Below are positions 36,731 through 49,139 of a stretch of DNA of 64,000 nucleotides, in pieces (position 1 is the stretch's first letter; every line of letters starts with the position of its first letter). Under the pieces are notes generated by a model. The model worked only from the letters and a program-made list of their open reading frames with translations, ran no database searches and was not told where the DNA came from. The translations under genes and the position numbers were made by a program. The stretch spans positions 14,860,623 to 14,924,622 of the forward strand of contig NC_063053.1 in assembly GCF_018812025.1 (NCBI RefSeq), in the 5' to 3' direction. Origin of the DNA: Megalobrama amblycephala (lineage: Eukaryota > Chordata > Actinopteri > Cypriniformes > Xenocyprididae).

Positions 36731-39700
36731 GACTTGCATTTCATTGCTATATAGCGTGGAAAAATATGAAATTTGGTCATACTCTAGTGGTGGTACTGTA
36801 AATAAGATGTTCTAAAAGTAGAAAAGATGAACAACTGGACTGCAGCACAAGAATTTCTTGTTCATATTGGATTGTATTACTTCCAGCAGCTATAACTTGC
36901 TCAAGGCCATCTACAGTGGTTCAGATGTAACCTTCAGCTCTTTAATGCCTACTCAACGGCTGGTTAAGACTTCAGCGCGGCTGAGGAAATGGGCTACAGT
37001 ACATTTAAGCTCGTTCCAAAGATTTAGACTCATCATCCATGTGCTGTGCAGATCAGAGCATCACGCCTAACCCACCACCCCCACCGCCAGCAACGAGAAC
37101 TGCTGGCAGAGGCTCTAGTCAGAGTGGCTTTTCCACCAGCAGTGCAGGCTGTCACTGTCACAGGCATTGTCAAAGACATGATCAAATACTCTTCCACTCT
37201 GCTGCCTGAAACACACACACGCACGCACGAGCACACACACTTCTCTTCCTAGCTCCCACATACATTGAGACAAACTGTCAAAGAACCAAAGATTAGTAGA
37301 TGCAACTCACAGCACACTTATTGTTATGCATGGATTCTGAGCAGAGAAAAGGTGAATAAATTTATGGGCAACCACAGGAAGAGAAAGAACATCAGCGGGA
37401 TGCGTACAATTCATTCATGACCGGAAAATGCACCGGAGGCCTGTGCTAATTAGTCAATGTCCAGACAGATTAGGTACAAGGTGGAGTGTAGAAGTGGCTG
37501 CAGGATATTTCACATCAGCGTAATAGATTTTTTCCCCTCCAAAATCTAACACTATATACAGCATATATGGATATATTTGGCCTCAGATCCGACAAGGCAG
37601 GATTCGTCTATAAATTTCATGCACCAGTAAAAGCAATTTAGCTGTGAAAATACACCGATGTAATGAGGGGAAAAAAATGGGCCTGAATCTGTCATCTGAA
37701 AATTCCTTTGTTTGTTCGTTGTTTTTTTTTCTCCTTCCATACCCTGAAACTGTAGATAAGGAAAACAGGGCCAAATATCTTCCAGCCCATTCCAATTCGG
37801 AAATATTTACACACCCATATTTATTATTCATAGATCTAGGACGGTTTCTTTTGAAAGACAAAAACACAAAAACCTACATGATAAACTGCTGTACCCTTTT
37901 CCGAATATCCTATACTTGAGCACGGCTAAAGAAGTGAATCAAAACACTTCTGTACAAATGCCGGCGTCTATACTTCATCTCTAACACCAAGGTGGAATGC
38001 CTGAGAATACCAAATTATTCCCTCTAGGCCACAAACAACTTCCAAAAAGTGCTTATCTATGACATTCAAGCTTACTTTCGGCAAGATTAGAGGTGGAGAA
38101 ATTACACTTCGAGTCGATAAAAGCTAACACAAAGAGTCCTACACATCAAGATAAGGGAGGTTGCTGCTGGCAGAGCTCAGGAAACCATAGAGGGCTTTGT
38201 CCATGTATACAACAGAATGCAAAATAATATTTCAAATGATTGAGCCACAGTTAGAGGCTCGAGGTCAAAGTAAACAACTGCACAGGCAGGTTTAATCATT
38301 ACAGTTTCACACCCCTTCTTGAGCTGGAGAAAAGAAAAAGGTATTTAAAAAAACAACAAAAACAAAAGCCTTTTAAAATGATATAACATGGGATTGTACT
38401 AAATTAATATTTAAACATTTCCAAACTTGACAAAACCCCTGAGGCTTGAACAGAGATGTTTTTTCCGACCTTTTGTCTCATGTAACACCACAGTCCTGTC
38501 AGTATAGCTCAAGTACCCCACCATCAACAGAAATCTCTTAACTGATCTCATGCAATTAATTTTATTCATTTTGATGGTTTTGAACAAAACAAGCACAACT
38601 GTGTCTCACCAAGTACATTCCTTTCCTTTTGATAAGACACCTAAACTAGTTTGTCTAATCACAAGTTTTGACAGTTTTGGATGGAACAGAGATAAACTTT
38701 TTTTTTTTTTTATGTTTTGTTTTTATTCACAGTTATTTCTGTTCAAAATATTCAAAAGAAAGCAAAACAAAATTCTTGGTAAGTATCGCCACATACTTTG
38801 ATACTTTGGGACAGTGCCCCCAAAAATCTGTCATCATTTACATAATTTAATTTCCAATTTCTACTGGAGAAAGAAAGTCATATAGGTTTGGAATGACATG
38901 AGAGTGAGTAAATGATGACAGAATTTTCATTTTGGGGTAAATTATCCTTTTAAAGCAACCGAGATAAAGGTTAAAGAAACATATCAAAGATCCAGATTTG
39001 GTAACTTGTGTTCTAAATGTGTAAGGCTAGGGTAAGTACTTCTGTTACCCCATGCAGCCAACTGCATCTGTCCCAGTCTCAGGCTGGCCATTCTCAGATA
39101 TTAACCTCATGAAAGACTGACAAATGGAACTAATTACCATCCTGTGGCATGAGACCTCTTGGTGTCCACAGAGGAGGACCGCACGCTCTGCACCCTTCAA
39201 CTCATCAAGGTCATGTTTTATATAAACCACTGGGTGGGGTTCATTATAGAAAGTTCCCTATCAAATACTGCACGTCCGTTGCACCGATTTATTCAAATGA
39301 GTGAAAATTTGCACCGATTTATTCAAATTAGTGAAAATTGACTTAAATACCTATACCTAAAAAATGTGAAAGCATAGCAGAAAGACTGTGCTTCTATAAA
39401 AATTACATTTCATTCTATACACTACATAGTAAATACATGTAAACCAACGAAACCCATTAATCTCACTTACCCAAGATAAATGGACAGAAATTATCCTTAC
39501 ACACAGGAAGGTAAAAAGCATCATCGCTTCTAAGCACGGACAGGCATGTCATTGAATACATTAGGTTTTCTCTTCCTCCACCAAATGCACTATCCTCAAC
39601 TGGCCTCACTTCCACAAAGCAGCTGAAGCATATTATGTGCAGAATTTATGCTTGATAATACAGAGTTCAGGGTACGTTCACCATTCAGAAATAAAACTAA

Positions 39701-39811
39701 GAATGCCTTTTAAATTTGAATTAAGTTGAGGTTGCAAACAGGATGTAAAAATGAATTCATATACACTGCTGTAACTATTTTCTTTTTCTATAAACATGTT
39801 AAAAAATGTGT
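36731..39811. other. No gene seen
   Basis: Unique sequence plus the right end of a small MITE at about 38830-38957 (gtgagtaaatgatgacagaa). Open frames of 60-94 codons overlap each other on both strands and show no product. Confidence 0.5.
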
Positions 39812-40067
39812 CCACTTTCAAATGAAAATTACCCCAAGCTTTACTCACCCTCAAGCCATCAGGTGTATATGACTTTGTTCTGTCTGATGAACACAATCTG
39901 AGATATATTAATAAATATCCTAAAGCATCCAAGCTTTATAATGGCACTGAGTGGGATCAACGAGTATGAGCTGAAGAAAGCGCCTCCATCCACATCCATC
40001 CATCATAAACATACTCCACACAGCTCCGGGGGGTTAATAAAGGCCTTTTGAAGTGAAGCGATGCATT

Positions 40068-40106
<39 letters not shown>

Positions 40107-40605
40107 ATATTTAGCAAGTTATGAAGTAAAATATTTAGCATCCGTATTCAACTTAAGAAGAAAGTGTAAAACTCTTGCAGTTCAAAAAGCTTACGCTACA
40201 TCCTACGCCTTCAATATTCAACTTACGGAAAAATTTTAAGTGACGCGACGCCAGTTCCGTTAATTCCATAATTTGAATACCGAAGGTGATCTGGGGGAAT
40301 CTATTTACTTCATAACTTGTTAAATATGGATTTTTTTCTTACACAAATACATCGCTTCACTTCAGAAGGCCTTTATTGACCCCCCCGGAGCTATGATGGT
40401 ACCGGAGTACGTTTATGATGGACAGATGTGGATGGAGGTACTTTCTTTAGCTCATACTCAGTGATCCCGCTCACTGCCATTGTAAAGCTTGAATGCGTCA
40501 GGATATATCTCAGATTGTGTTCATCGTAAAGAAGAAAGTCATATACACCTAGGATGGCTTGAGGGTGAGTAAAGCTTGGGCTAATTTTCATTTGAAAGTG
40601 AACTA
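39812..40605. mobile_element. Large fold-back (palindromic) element
   Basis: The left arm, about 39812-40130, and right arm, about 40300-40605, are inverse copies. For example ttcaaatgaaaatta at the left end mirrors taattttcatttgaa at the right, and gaagtgaagcgatgcatttg mirrors caaatacatcgcttcacttc. The loop is about 170 bases. A run of about 30 A interrupts the left arm at 40071. Non-coding, Angel-like. Confidence 0.85.
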
Positions 40606-40807
40606 ATCCTTTAAGGGTGAGTAAATTATGATAGAATTTTCAGTTTTGGGTGAACTATCCCTTAAAATTGCCCAAAAGTGAAAGTAAATAAATTTATATG
40701 GTTACAACATCTTTCAAATAAATGCTGTTCTTCTTTTGAACTTTCTATTCAAAGAATCCTGAAAAAAAGATGCATCATGGATTCAACAATAACATTAAGC
40801 ATGCAGC

Positions 40808-41734
40808 TTAAAGGTGCCCTAGAATCAAAAATTGAATTTACCTTGGCATAGTTGAATAACAAGAGAATAACAACAGTACATGGAAAAGACATACATTGAG
40901 TTTCAAACTCCATTGCTTCCTCCTTATGCAACTCTCATTTGTTTAAAAGACCTCCGAAAAACAGGCGAATCTCAACATAACACCGACTGTTACATAACAG
41001 TTGGGATCATTAATATGTACACCCCCAATATTTGCATATGCCAGCTCATGTTCAAGGCATTAGACAAGTATTAACGTCTGGATCTGCACAGATGAATCAA
41101 CAGACTAGGTAAGCAAGCAAGAACAATAGCGAAAAATGGCAGATGGAGCAATAATAAATGACATGATCCAATTGTCTTTCTAAATATTTCGTTAGCATGT
41201 TGCTAATGTACTGTTAAATGTGTTACCATCGTTTATTACTGTATTCACGGAGACAAGAGCCGTCGCTATTTTCATTTTTAAACACTTGCAGTCTGTATAA
41301 TGCATAAACACAACTTCATTCTTTATAAATCTCTCCAACAGTGTGTAATGTTAGCTTTAGCCACAGAGCACTATCAAACTTGTACAGAATCAAATGTAAA
41401 CATCCAAATAAATACTATACTCACATGATCCGACGCATGCATGCAGTATGCATGACTAACATCTTGTAGAGATCCATTTGAGTGTTATATTAGCTGTGTG
41501 AACTTTGTTTATGCTGTTTAAGGCAAGGGCGAGCTCCTGGGGCAGGGAGTGCGCGATTTAAAGGGGCCGCAGCCAGAATCGGTGCATAGTTAATGATGCC
41601 CCAAAATAGGCAGTTAAAAAAATTAATTAAAAAAAATCTATGGGGTATTTTGAGCTGAAACTTCACAGAAATGTTCAGGGGACACCTTAGACTTATATTA
41701 CATCTTGTAAAAACTGGTTCTAGGGCACCTTTAA
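40808..41734 (+). mobile_element. TTAA-ended non-autonomous DNA transposon, copy 3
   Basis: This copy has both ends near-perfect: ttaaaggtgccctagaatca and ttctagggcacctttaa. It is 927 bases. The central palindrome has G-to-A changes at its CpG (gttacataacagttgg), as expected from methylation decay. Confidence 0.85.
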
Positions 41735-43555
41735 AAGAAAAAATCTTATCGATGTTGTGAACGTACAGAAATACAATAGATTGAAATAAACTGATAACAT
41801 TTCGATGTCAATATTTATCTAAACGCAATATGGTGGACAGTTTCATAGCAAAATAATTGTTCAGAATTTTTATTGTTATTATTATTATTTTTATTTTTTT
41901 TACAAAACTTATGTTGAACTAATTAGACTTCTGGTGTGTGACTGTTGAATTCTATGGCAAATTCCAACACATCAATGAACAAGAAATGCATATTTAAATT
42001 TTGAATTTAGGTCAAACTTGCTGTAATATGGCTAAGGACAGCAACCTCATCGGCTGAAAGCAACACCAGTACACTGGTGTAAGGAGGGTATAGCTTTGTC
42101 AAACGCAGTCAAGCTCAACCAAATATAAAACATGAAGGTCTCTTGCTGTCAATACCCCAGCTGTGCACTGCTTATATCCAGATGCATATTATTTTGCACT
42201 AATCCCTTGTCTGCCAAGCTCCATTTTTAAACTCCAAAGCCAATTTAATTCCGCTAGTGTGACGTGGTGAAGGATTGAAGCAAAGCCGGCAGTGCAGTTC
42301 CACTGTCAAAACATGCTTCATAGCCCAACACTATGGCCTGAGGTCGAAGAAAATGAACCTCATATCCAGTCAGTTTGTCATCAAGCATGGAAATGAAATT
42401 TCTTTTGCTTCCTCCATTCAACATCATTAATGTTGTCTAAGACTGAACGCAGCAATACAAAGTTTTCAATGCTTGAGCTTTTGTATTGCCTGCAATTCAA
42501 AATGAAAGAGGTAAAGATGTTACAACATTAATCATTATGCTTTGAGATGCATTGAACTAGAGGGGGGTTATTCTTTTGAAATCAGAGCGTTAGTCTCACC
42601 TAAGAGACCATTACTTCAGGATGGAGAAACCACGGGACGTTTTAGTGATTCATATATATATTAACTCAGAATAACAAAAGTAGTGCGCGCACATTTGGAG
42701 AATAACAATTGGGCTGAAACCATATGCACACTCAAAGGCAAGAGCATTCATTAAATTTGTCCCTTAATGGTACTATTACTTGTCTTTGCCCTACCAAGGG
42801 GACATATTTGCATTCACAATGCAGGTCTAACTCCACGGTGCCTCTAATTGCCTCTAAATTTAGCATGTTGGCTTGTCCAGGGTACACGGTAAGAAAGAGA
42901 AGGCAAGAACTAAACCATTACGGAGGGAGGGAGAAGTAAGGCAACATGAGGAGGAGGGTTTTGATCATGCGAAGGGCGTATTTCAATGTTCAAGGACATT
43001 TTTAGAAAAAAAAAAAAAAATGTGACACTGCATAGCAATGGCACTACCACAACAGACATTTAGAAACATCGTTTGTGGCATACAAAGAACAAATGCTGCT
43101 CCACTTAATGATGCTTGACATTCAAAATAAATGTTCATTTCAAGCGCAATTATGTTTAAGAGTCAGAAGTGAGGATGAAGGGTTTACAGATAGCTTTAAT
43201 GTGAGCGCTGAATGGAAAGCACCTCCTGTGAGGCCAAAATCAACATCCTTCATGTCCTTGAGGATTTTGCTGTAATAGAATATAACTCTGCTTTACTTCT
43301 TCCTCTGGCATGATGAGCAAGAAAGAGGATTTCAAGGTTTTTCCATTCCCAAAATAATCTATTTTACATTCAGATTTGTCATTTAAATGAAAAAGTGCAG
43401 CTGGTTCAGTCTGAAAATCCCAAAGTATTGGCACCTAAATTTTCGACCGCCTAATGTATTGTGTTTATTTTCTATATGTACGGTCAAATGCAGCAGTACC
43501 TTGTGGCCAAATGAGTGGCTGCATACTTTTGACACTCTAGATCAATTTCTGCCGC
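41735..43555. other. No gene seen
   Basis: AT-rich, unique. The frame at 42724-42939 has no recognisable product. Confidence 0.5.
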
Positions 43556-43701
43556 TGCAGCTTAACTGGTACAGCAGAATGCGAACAACATCAAGGTCAT
43601 GGCTTTGATTCTCAGGGAATGCATCCTGATAAAATGTATAGATACACAAAGTAACATCTGATTAAAGCATCTGCAAAATAAATAGAAGGTAAATGTAAAT
43701 T
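43556..43701 (+). repeat. tRNA-derived SINE, degenerate
   Basis: The sequence contains a decayed tRNA-like B-box region (ggtcatggctttgattctca). After it come gggaatgcatcctgataaaa and a tail with aaagcatctgcaaaataaat and ggtaaatgtaaat, the typical 3' end of cyprinid SINEs. Confidence 0.7.
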
Positions 43702-43726
43702 CTGAGGTTCACTTTTGGAGAAATAC

Positions 43727-44213
43727 AATACAATTCAAAAGTTTGGGATCTGTGCATTTTTTTTAATGTTTTAGAAAGAAGTCTATTATGCTCACCAAGG
43801 CTGCATTTATTTGATCAAACATACAGTAGAACAGCAATATTGTTAAATATTACAATTTAAAATAACTATTCTCTATTTCAATATATTTTTTAAAATGTAA
43901 TTTATTCCTGTGATGGCAAAGCAGAAATTTCAACATCATTATTCCGGTCTTCAGTGTCACATAATCTTTCAGAAATCTTTTATATGGTGATTTGCTGCTC
44001 AAAAAACATTTTTTATTATTATCAATGTTGAAACAGTTGTTCAGGATTTTTTTTTTTTTATTAATTGAGAGTTAAAAAGAACAGCATTTATTTATTATAA
44101 ATGTTTTTACTACCAGGTTTAATTAATATAATACGTCCTGGATAAATACAAGTATTAATTTATTAAAAACAAAAAAGTTCTTACTAAATCCCAAACTTTT
44201 GAGTGATAATGTA
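43727..44213. mobile_element. MITE with TTCAAAAGTTTGGG ends
   Basis: acaattcaaaagtttggga at the left mirrors tcccaaacttttgagtgat at the right. The 487-base element contains the common internal block ctcaccaaggctgcatttat. A fragment of the same family starts at about 57824 (cactaccgttcaaatgtttg). It lies just past the PRIM2 polyadenylation site. Confidence 0.8.
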
Positions 44214-44352
44214 TGTCAAGACAAAACTGTACCAGCAGGAAGAAAGAGACTGATCAGATGATCATTACACTAATTACTAAATAAGCTGAGGTGAGTTATC
44301 AGTTCTGGTTATAACTAAAATAAACAGAAAATGCTTTTATGAAAAATGAAAT

Positions 44353-44367
44353 TTTATTCTATTTATT
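44353..44367 (-). promoter_or_regulatory. PRIM2 polyadenylation signals (two AATAAA hexamers)
   Basis: On the minus strand two AATAAA hexamers occur at 44367-44362 and 44358-44353, about 166 to 180 bases after the PRIM2 stop codon. Cleavage would be expected some 10 to 30 bases further on, near 44330, giving a 3' UTR of about 200 bases. The UTR shows no repeat. The next feature downstream is a MITE ending at 44213. The hexamers are seen directly; their use is inferred from position. Confidence 0.65.
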
Positions 44368-44532
44368 TTTTATAAAAACACAATTTGAAAAAGATCTCAT
44401 CACCGAAAAGATAAGGAAAGCACAACCAGATTTAAGTTTCTGAATACTGAAAACACAATTTGTATTAAATACAGTGAATGCAATTAATGGCCCTATATGG
44501 TCTATTAATCCCAGATTTAAAGTTTTGCAAAA

Positions 44533-44745
44533 TCATTCATCCTGGAAGAAGGAATCTAAATCCCCCATCTCCTCATGGGCCTGTTTAGTGTTTGCCTGAG
44601 ATGGACGGGAAATGTTTGGTGGATTTTCTTGGCTTCTTTGTGACATCTCAACTTCTTTCTTGATGTCCCGGCCTCCACCCAGAAGCTTCTGACTCTCAGT
44701 GAAGTACTGGTTAGGATGATTAAGAGAAAACCCAGCATCCTCTAC
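44533..44745 (-). CDS. prim2: PRIM2 terminal coding exon and stop
   Basis: This is the last coding exon of the DNA primase large subunit. It begins after a tgcttgttacag acceptor with VEDAGFSLNHPNQYFTESQ, continues with KLLGGGRDIKKE, and runs through a low-complexity polar tail to the acidic end GDLDSFFQDE and a TGA at 44533-44535. It has 70 codons plus the stop. The GFSLNHPNQ.F segment is the end of the conserved Fe-S domain. The tail after DIKKE is poorly conserved in the family, but an acidic Ser/Phe-containing end also closes other vertebrate PRIM2 proteins. The four exons together give 163 residues, about a third of a protein of roughly 500. A longer open frame extends upstream of the acceptor into intron and should not be used as the start. 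Confidence 0.95.
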   Translation of the reverse strand, partial: VEDAGFSLNHPNQYFTESQKLLGGGRDIKKEVEMSQRSQENPPNISRPSQANTKQAHEEMGDLDSFFQDE

Positions 44746-47700
44746 CTGTAACAAGCAAAAGAGTTTAGTAAGCAAATGACTATAGTTGCTTGCTTTTGAA
44801 ATAATGTGCATTTGTTTTTAAGCCAAGTTTAAATAACCACATTGAACCTGGAACATTTAAAGGGTACACAGGGAAATTTAGGCTATTTAATCTCTCCTTT
44901 GTTTCAGCCTTGTTTATGGCAAAGCCTCTCACTGATGGATCCCTGAAAGCTGCACTGCATTCAGAGCGCTGCACAATCCATTTGTTTCTAAGTGCAGAGG
45001 ATATGGCTGTTTAATTATGCTTCAATCACAGCACGCCCCTGATACTCCTCATGAATCAAAGTTTCAAACCCATCTCTCTGAATCGAGTGCACAGGGGTCC
45101 CTGCGGTAGTTAAGCTGCGGACAGAAAGATCCATTACACGGATCCATCTCAGAGTTAACACATTACAGTGGACTACTCTTGCCCAGCGACTCTGTGCCAA
45201 ATGAAATATGCATAAACATGAAACAATCCCATCCGAGGCCTAGAGACGGATCAATCCGGTGGATGCGCAACAAGCTCTCCTCTTTCCAAAGTCCGCCTCT
45301 CTCAGCTCCCCTCCTCCTTTTCATTATTCTCTCTATTGTTTGATTTATTGCGGTTGTGTAAATATTTCATCAGAGAAGTATTACATTTTGACCTTTAAAT
45401 AAATGCTGCCAGGGAGGGAGGAATGCAAGCTTCTATTTGTTATGTGTCACGGATGTGAAAGCGGAGGGCACATATGGCAGTGATTAAAGTCTCCTACGCT
45501 TGAGTACAACAAGCGTGTTTTTGCGGCTAAGAAGGTTGTGGCGTCGCGTATCAGATGTAGGGAAGGTGAGGTGGTGCGGACCCACTGATGCTCCAACAAG
45601 AATGTTTTATTGTGCCTGTTAACGTCAGAGGTTTCTTCATTCACCTACTCTAAAATATGAGTCATGAATTTCAGAGATGTGATTTTCATTGGGGTGGTGG
45701 GGGGGGGGCAGTTTATCTTTCAGATCCTGTTATTGCAGGCTGTTCATCAGGGAAGCCATCTTATTCATTTTCCCGCATCATAAGCCGTTCGCACTGTTTG
45801 GCTCGGGGCTATTAGTCATCAGCAATGACCCCAGTCCCGAGCGCCCCGGGGCCACGAGCTAAATGATGCCCTTGGACTGCAAAGGCGCTGCCGTTTCACC
45901 GGGAGCCATTAAAAGCCATTATATCCTATCAATGACACTTTGAGTGCATTACGGCATTAAAAGAGGGGTGGCGCAGACACAAACACTGTTATAAAGCTTT
46001 CTTATTGAGGGAATAAATCTAGACGTGCAAGAGATTAGAAATTTATACACGCGCTCTTTGATTTACTCATCTCGACGTTGAGCAAAAGCATCAACAACAA
46101 GCATGAACATCAGCAGATTCAAAGTGCTTGCAGAGATCTGTGTGAGACTTTTACTACACAGTGTTATTATTAATGAAAACTAAAACAGAAACAAAAATTC
46201 AGCTTTGCCATTACAGGAATAAATGAAAATGTTAAAATATATTAAAGGGATAGTTCACCCAAAAATGAAAATTTGATGTTTATCTGCTTACCCCCAGGGC
46301 ATCCAAGATGGAGGTGACTTTCTTCAGTAGAACACAAATGATGATTTTTAACTCCAACCGTTGCCGTCTGTCGGTCGTATAATGCATGTCAATGGGAATT
46401 CCATCTATAAGAGTCAAAAAAAAAAACATGCACAGACAAATCCAAATTAAACCCCGCGGCTCGTGACGACACATTGATGTCCTAAGACATGAAACGATCG
46501 GTTTGTGCGAGAAACTGAACAGTATTTATATAATTTTTTTTAACCAACCAACTAGTTGGTGAGGTCTAAAAATCGCGCTCTGATGCCGGATAGTGGTGTA
46601 TTAGAGGTAAAAAATGATATAAATACTGTTCAGTTTCTCGAACAAACCGATCGATTCATGTCTTAGGACATCAATGTGTCGTCAAGAGCCGCGGGGTTTA
46701 ATTTGGATTTGTCTGTGCATGTATTTTTGACTCTTATAGATGGAATTCCCATTGACATGCATTATACGACTGACAGACGGCAATGGTTGGAGTTAAAAAT
46801 CATCATTTGTATTCTACTGAAGAAACAAAGTCACCTACATCTTGGATGCCCTGGGGGTAAGCAGATAAACATCAAATTTTCATTTTTGGGTGAACTATCC
46901 CTTTAAAATAGAAAACAGTTACTTTAAATCATAATAGACCATTTGGGTGTTTGCAAACAGCGATGGCATTTTGTGGATGGAGCAGTAGTGGAAGCCACAG
47001 AATAAAAAGGTATTCGAGCTTTTACGCAAAAAGAGTTTATATCTCACAATTCTGAGAAGAAAAGTCAAAATTGCGGTATATAAGCTCGCAATTCTGACTT
47101 TTCCCCCCTCAGAATTGTGAAATAAACTCGCATTTGAAAGTTAAAGTCTAAATTAGGAGATATAAATGTTATATTTTTAAATGTTATCTATGTAAAATGC
47201 TATAGGCTTAAATATTATTTAATGCTGTAACTGTAGGGCTAATACATTATGCCCCCAATGAACTGCATATATGAATATCATCTTGATCTATTATTTACAT
47301 TAAATTCATGCTTTAATAGTAGTCTAATCAATGCAATTTTCATCAGTCCATTCTGTTGCTTTCAACCATAAATTTCTGCGTTTAGCTTCAAAGAGAGTCT
47401 TTGATGATGGTATTCTATAAGAATGAAGATTATCTTTTTTTGCATTCCAATTCTGACATTCAAAGACAAGACATTTTTCTCTTATTCTGTGGATTTTGCC
47501 TGTTTTCCCACACTTTTTTTCTGCCACCACAATGCGCAGGTGCAAGAGACATAACTGTGATGTCAGCTCCCAAATAATCTATAATACTCTATATTCTATC
47601 TATAATATCTAGGAGTTAGAAAACTAAAATAAATAAATAAATGATCAATTAAAAACTACTGAAAATGAAACTAAAGTGAATAAATGAAACAAATTAAATA

Positions 47701-49070
47701 AACTATGAACTAAATTAGTGAAAAGTAAAAATTAGTATAAAAACCTATAAAATTGCTTTTGCTAGAAAGTGAGAAATGGCTTCATCAGGGCAGAGCTTGC
47801 CCGTTTAAAAACCATCTAGTAAACACACTGCCGACAAACATCTGAAAGGTTTACCAATCTCTCTCATATCCAAGACTGTCTCTTCACCCTCTTCATATTA
47901 ACCTGTCACCTAGCAGATACCGTCTGTTTGCGTGGCGTTGGTGTGTGCACATTTTCATTCTCAACCTGACAGCTGGGCTGCTTTTTTAGCAGAGGGACAG
48001 GGCACAGGTGTCACATAGGTAATCTTGACTGACATGGCTCTGAAATATTTCTTTCTGCTCGGCAAAAAAATAAATAAAAATACAGAAAGGTTGCCGCCAG
48101 AGTCATATCCACCCCCTCCAATTTAAAAATAGGAAGAAATAAGAAGAAATCCATTAGATAACCATTTAAATAGAGCTGTAATCATTTGCTTTCTCAACCA
48201 GCTCTGACACACAAATCCAATGCTATTACGCCCCTGTCAAAAGAAAGCATATTGGAACTGCAAAGCCCAAAGTCCTATCTGAAATGGCAATCCAAATAGA
48301 AAAAGCAAAGATTCAGCACATTTATCACTTAAATTTTCCACTACCTTGAAAATATGACTATAATATTAGCCTTAAACATGCAGGGAAAATATTAATGACC
48401 TTGAATGGACAATGTTGATCTAGTCTTTACCAAAATGTTTTAGATGATAAAATTTGTACATGTATTGAAGTCATAACTCTTTGATGCATGATTTATTAAA
48501 ATCAGGAAAAAAGGAGAGAGAGAGAATTACACATCTGTCCATTGCAGTAAAATACAACTGTAGATATTCCAGAGATACTTGGTGCATCACCACTTCCATC
48601 AGCCATGCTGAATTGATGTTATAAATACAGGAACACTATGACATAAAGGTCCCAAATGCCACTCTAAGCCCTCAAATGTCAAATGGGACACCCTACGGGA
48701 TTATGGACTTCACTGACACAAACAGCGGTCGTCGCAAGTCTGCAAATTCACATCAAGCGCACCATTTGGGACAGAGCCAAAAAGGACAGTCATACAGAAT
48801 TATGGCTAAGGATCAAATGTAATCACCCATGTGGCTCATAAATAAATAATAATAAAAAAAGGTCTGTCCATTGTAGTGGACACCACGTATCAGAGGGATA
48901 ATGAACCTTGAAATCACTTTGCAAAACATTACAAATTAAGATTCTATTGGAGGTCAGATAATGGCAGATGTGACTACAATGGTCATGTTCTGTAAAGACT
49001 TTTCAGGGCTGTCCCTGAGCTGACAAAAGCAGGCCCAATTACAGCAGGCCAAAATGAAAAGCATCCTTAC
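44746..49070 (-). other. PRIM2 last intron
   Basis: This 4.3-kb intron separates the last two PRIM2 coding exons. It contains an Angel-like fold-back element at 46242-46906, a run of 12 G at about 45697, and a GC-richer non-repetitive stretch at about 45720-46010 that does not look like any repeat in the window. The part from 46920 to 49070 is AT-rich with no recognisable gene or complete repeat. Confidence 0.85.
46242..46906. mobile_element. Angel-like fold-back element in PRIM2 intron
   Basis: The ends are TTAAAGGGATAGTTCACCC and its exact inverse. The two arms, each about 300 bases, stay near-identical to a centre near 46560 containing aactagttggt. Two frames of 64 and 76 codons on opposite strands have the same product because of the palindrome. 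Non-coding. The class matches the short inverted-repeat elements called Angel in zebrafish. Confidence 0.88.
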
Positions 49071-49139
49071 ACTGTGTGTCAGCTCAAAGTACTTCTGGCA
49101 GGCCAGCTGATAGTGCATTCCCTTGACCAGCTCCAGAAC
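49071..49139 (-). CDS. prim2: PRIM2 internal coding exon (last Fe-S cysteine)
   Basis: This 69-base exon is in phase 0 on both sides, with a ttttttcacag acceptor and a gtaagg donor. It encodes 23 residues, [20 protein letters not shown] and then THS. The Cys in [10 protein letters not shown] is the last of the four ligands of the primase 4Fe-4S cluster. It joins in frame after ...SPSGINQ and before VEDAGFSLNHPNQ. Because it is small it is easily missed by ORF searches; the open frame around it runs on into intron sequence on both sides. The downstream intron is 4.3 kb and carries the Angel-like fold-back element. Confidence 0.95.

Noticed and set aside
1..44300. Search for exons of genes known near PRIM2 in vertebrates (for example RAB23, BAG2, KHDRBS2)
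   Set aside because: No segment resembling these proteins was seen on either strand, though very short exons could be missed by eye.
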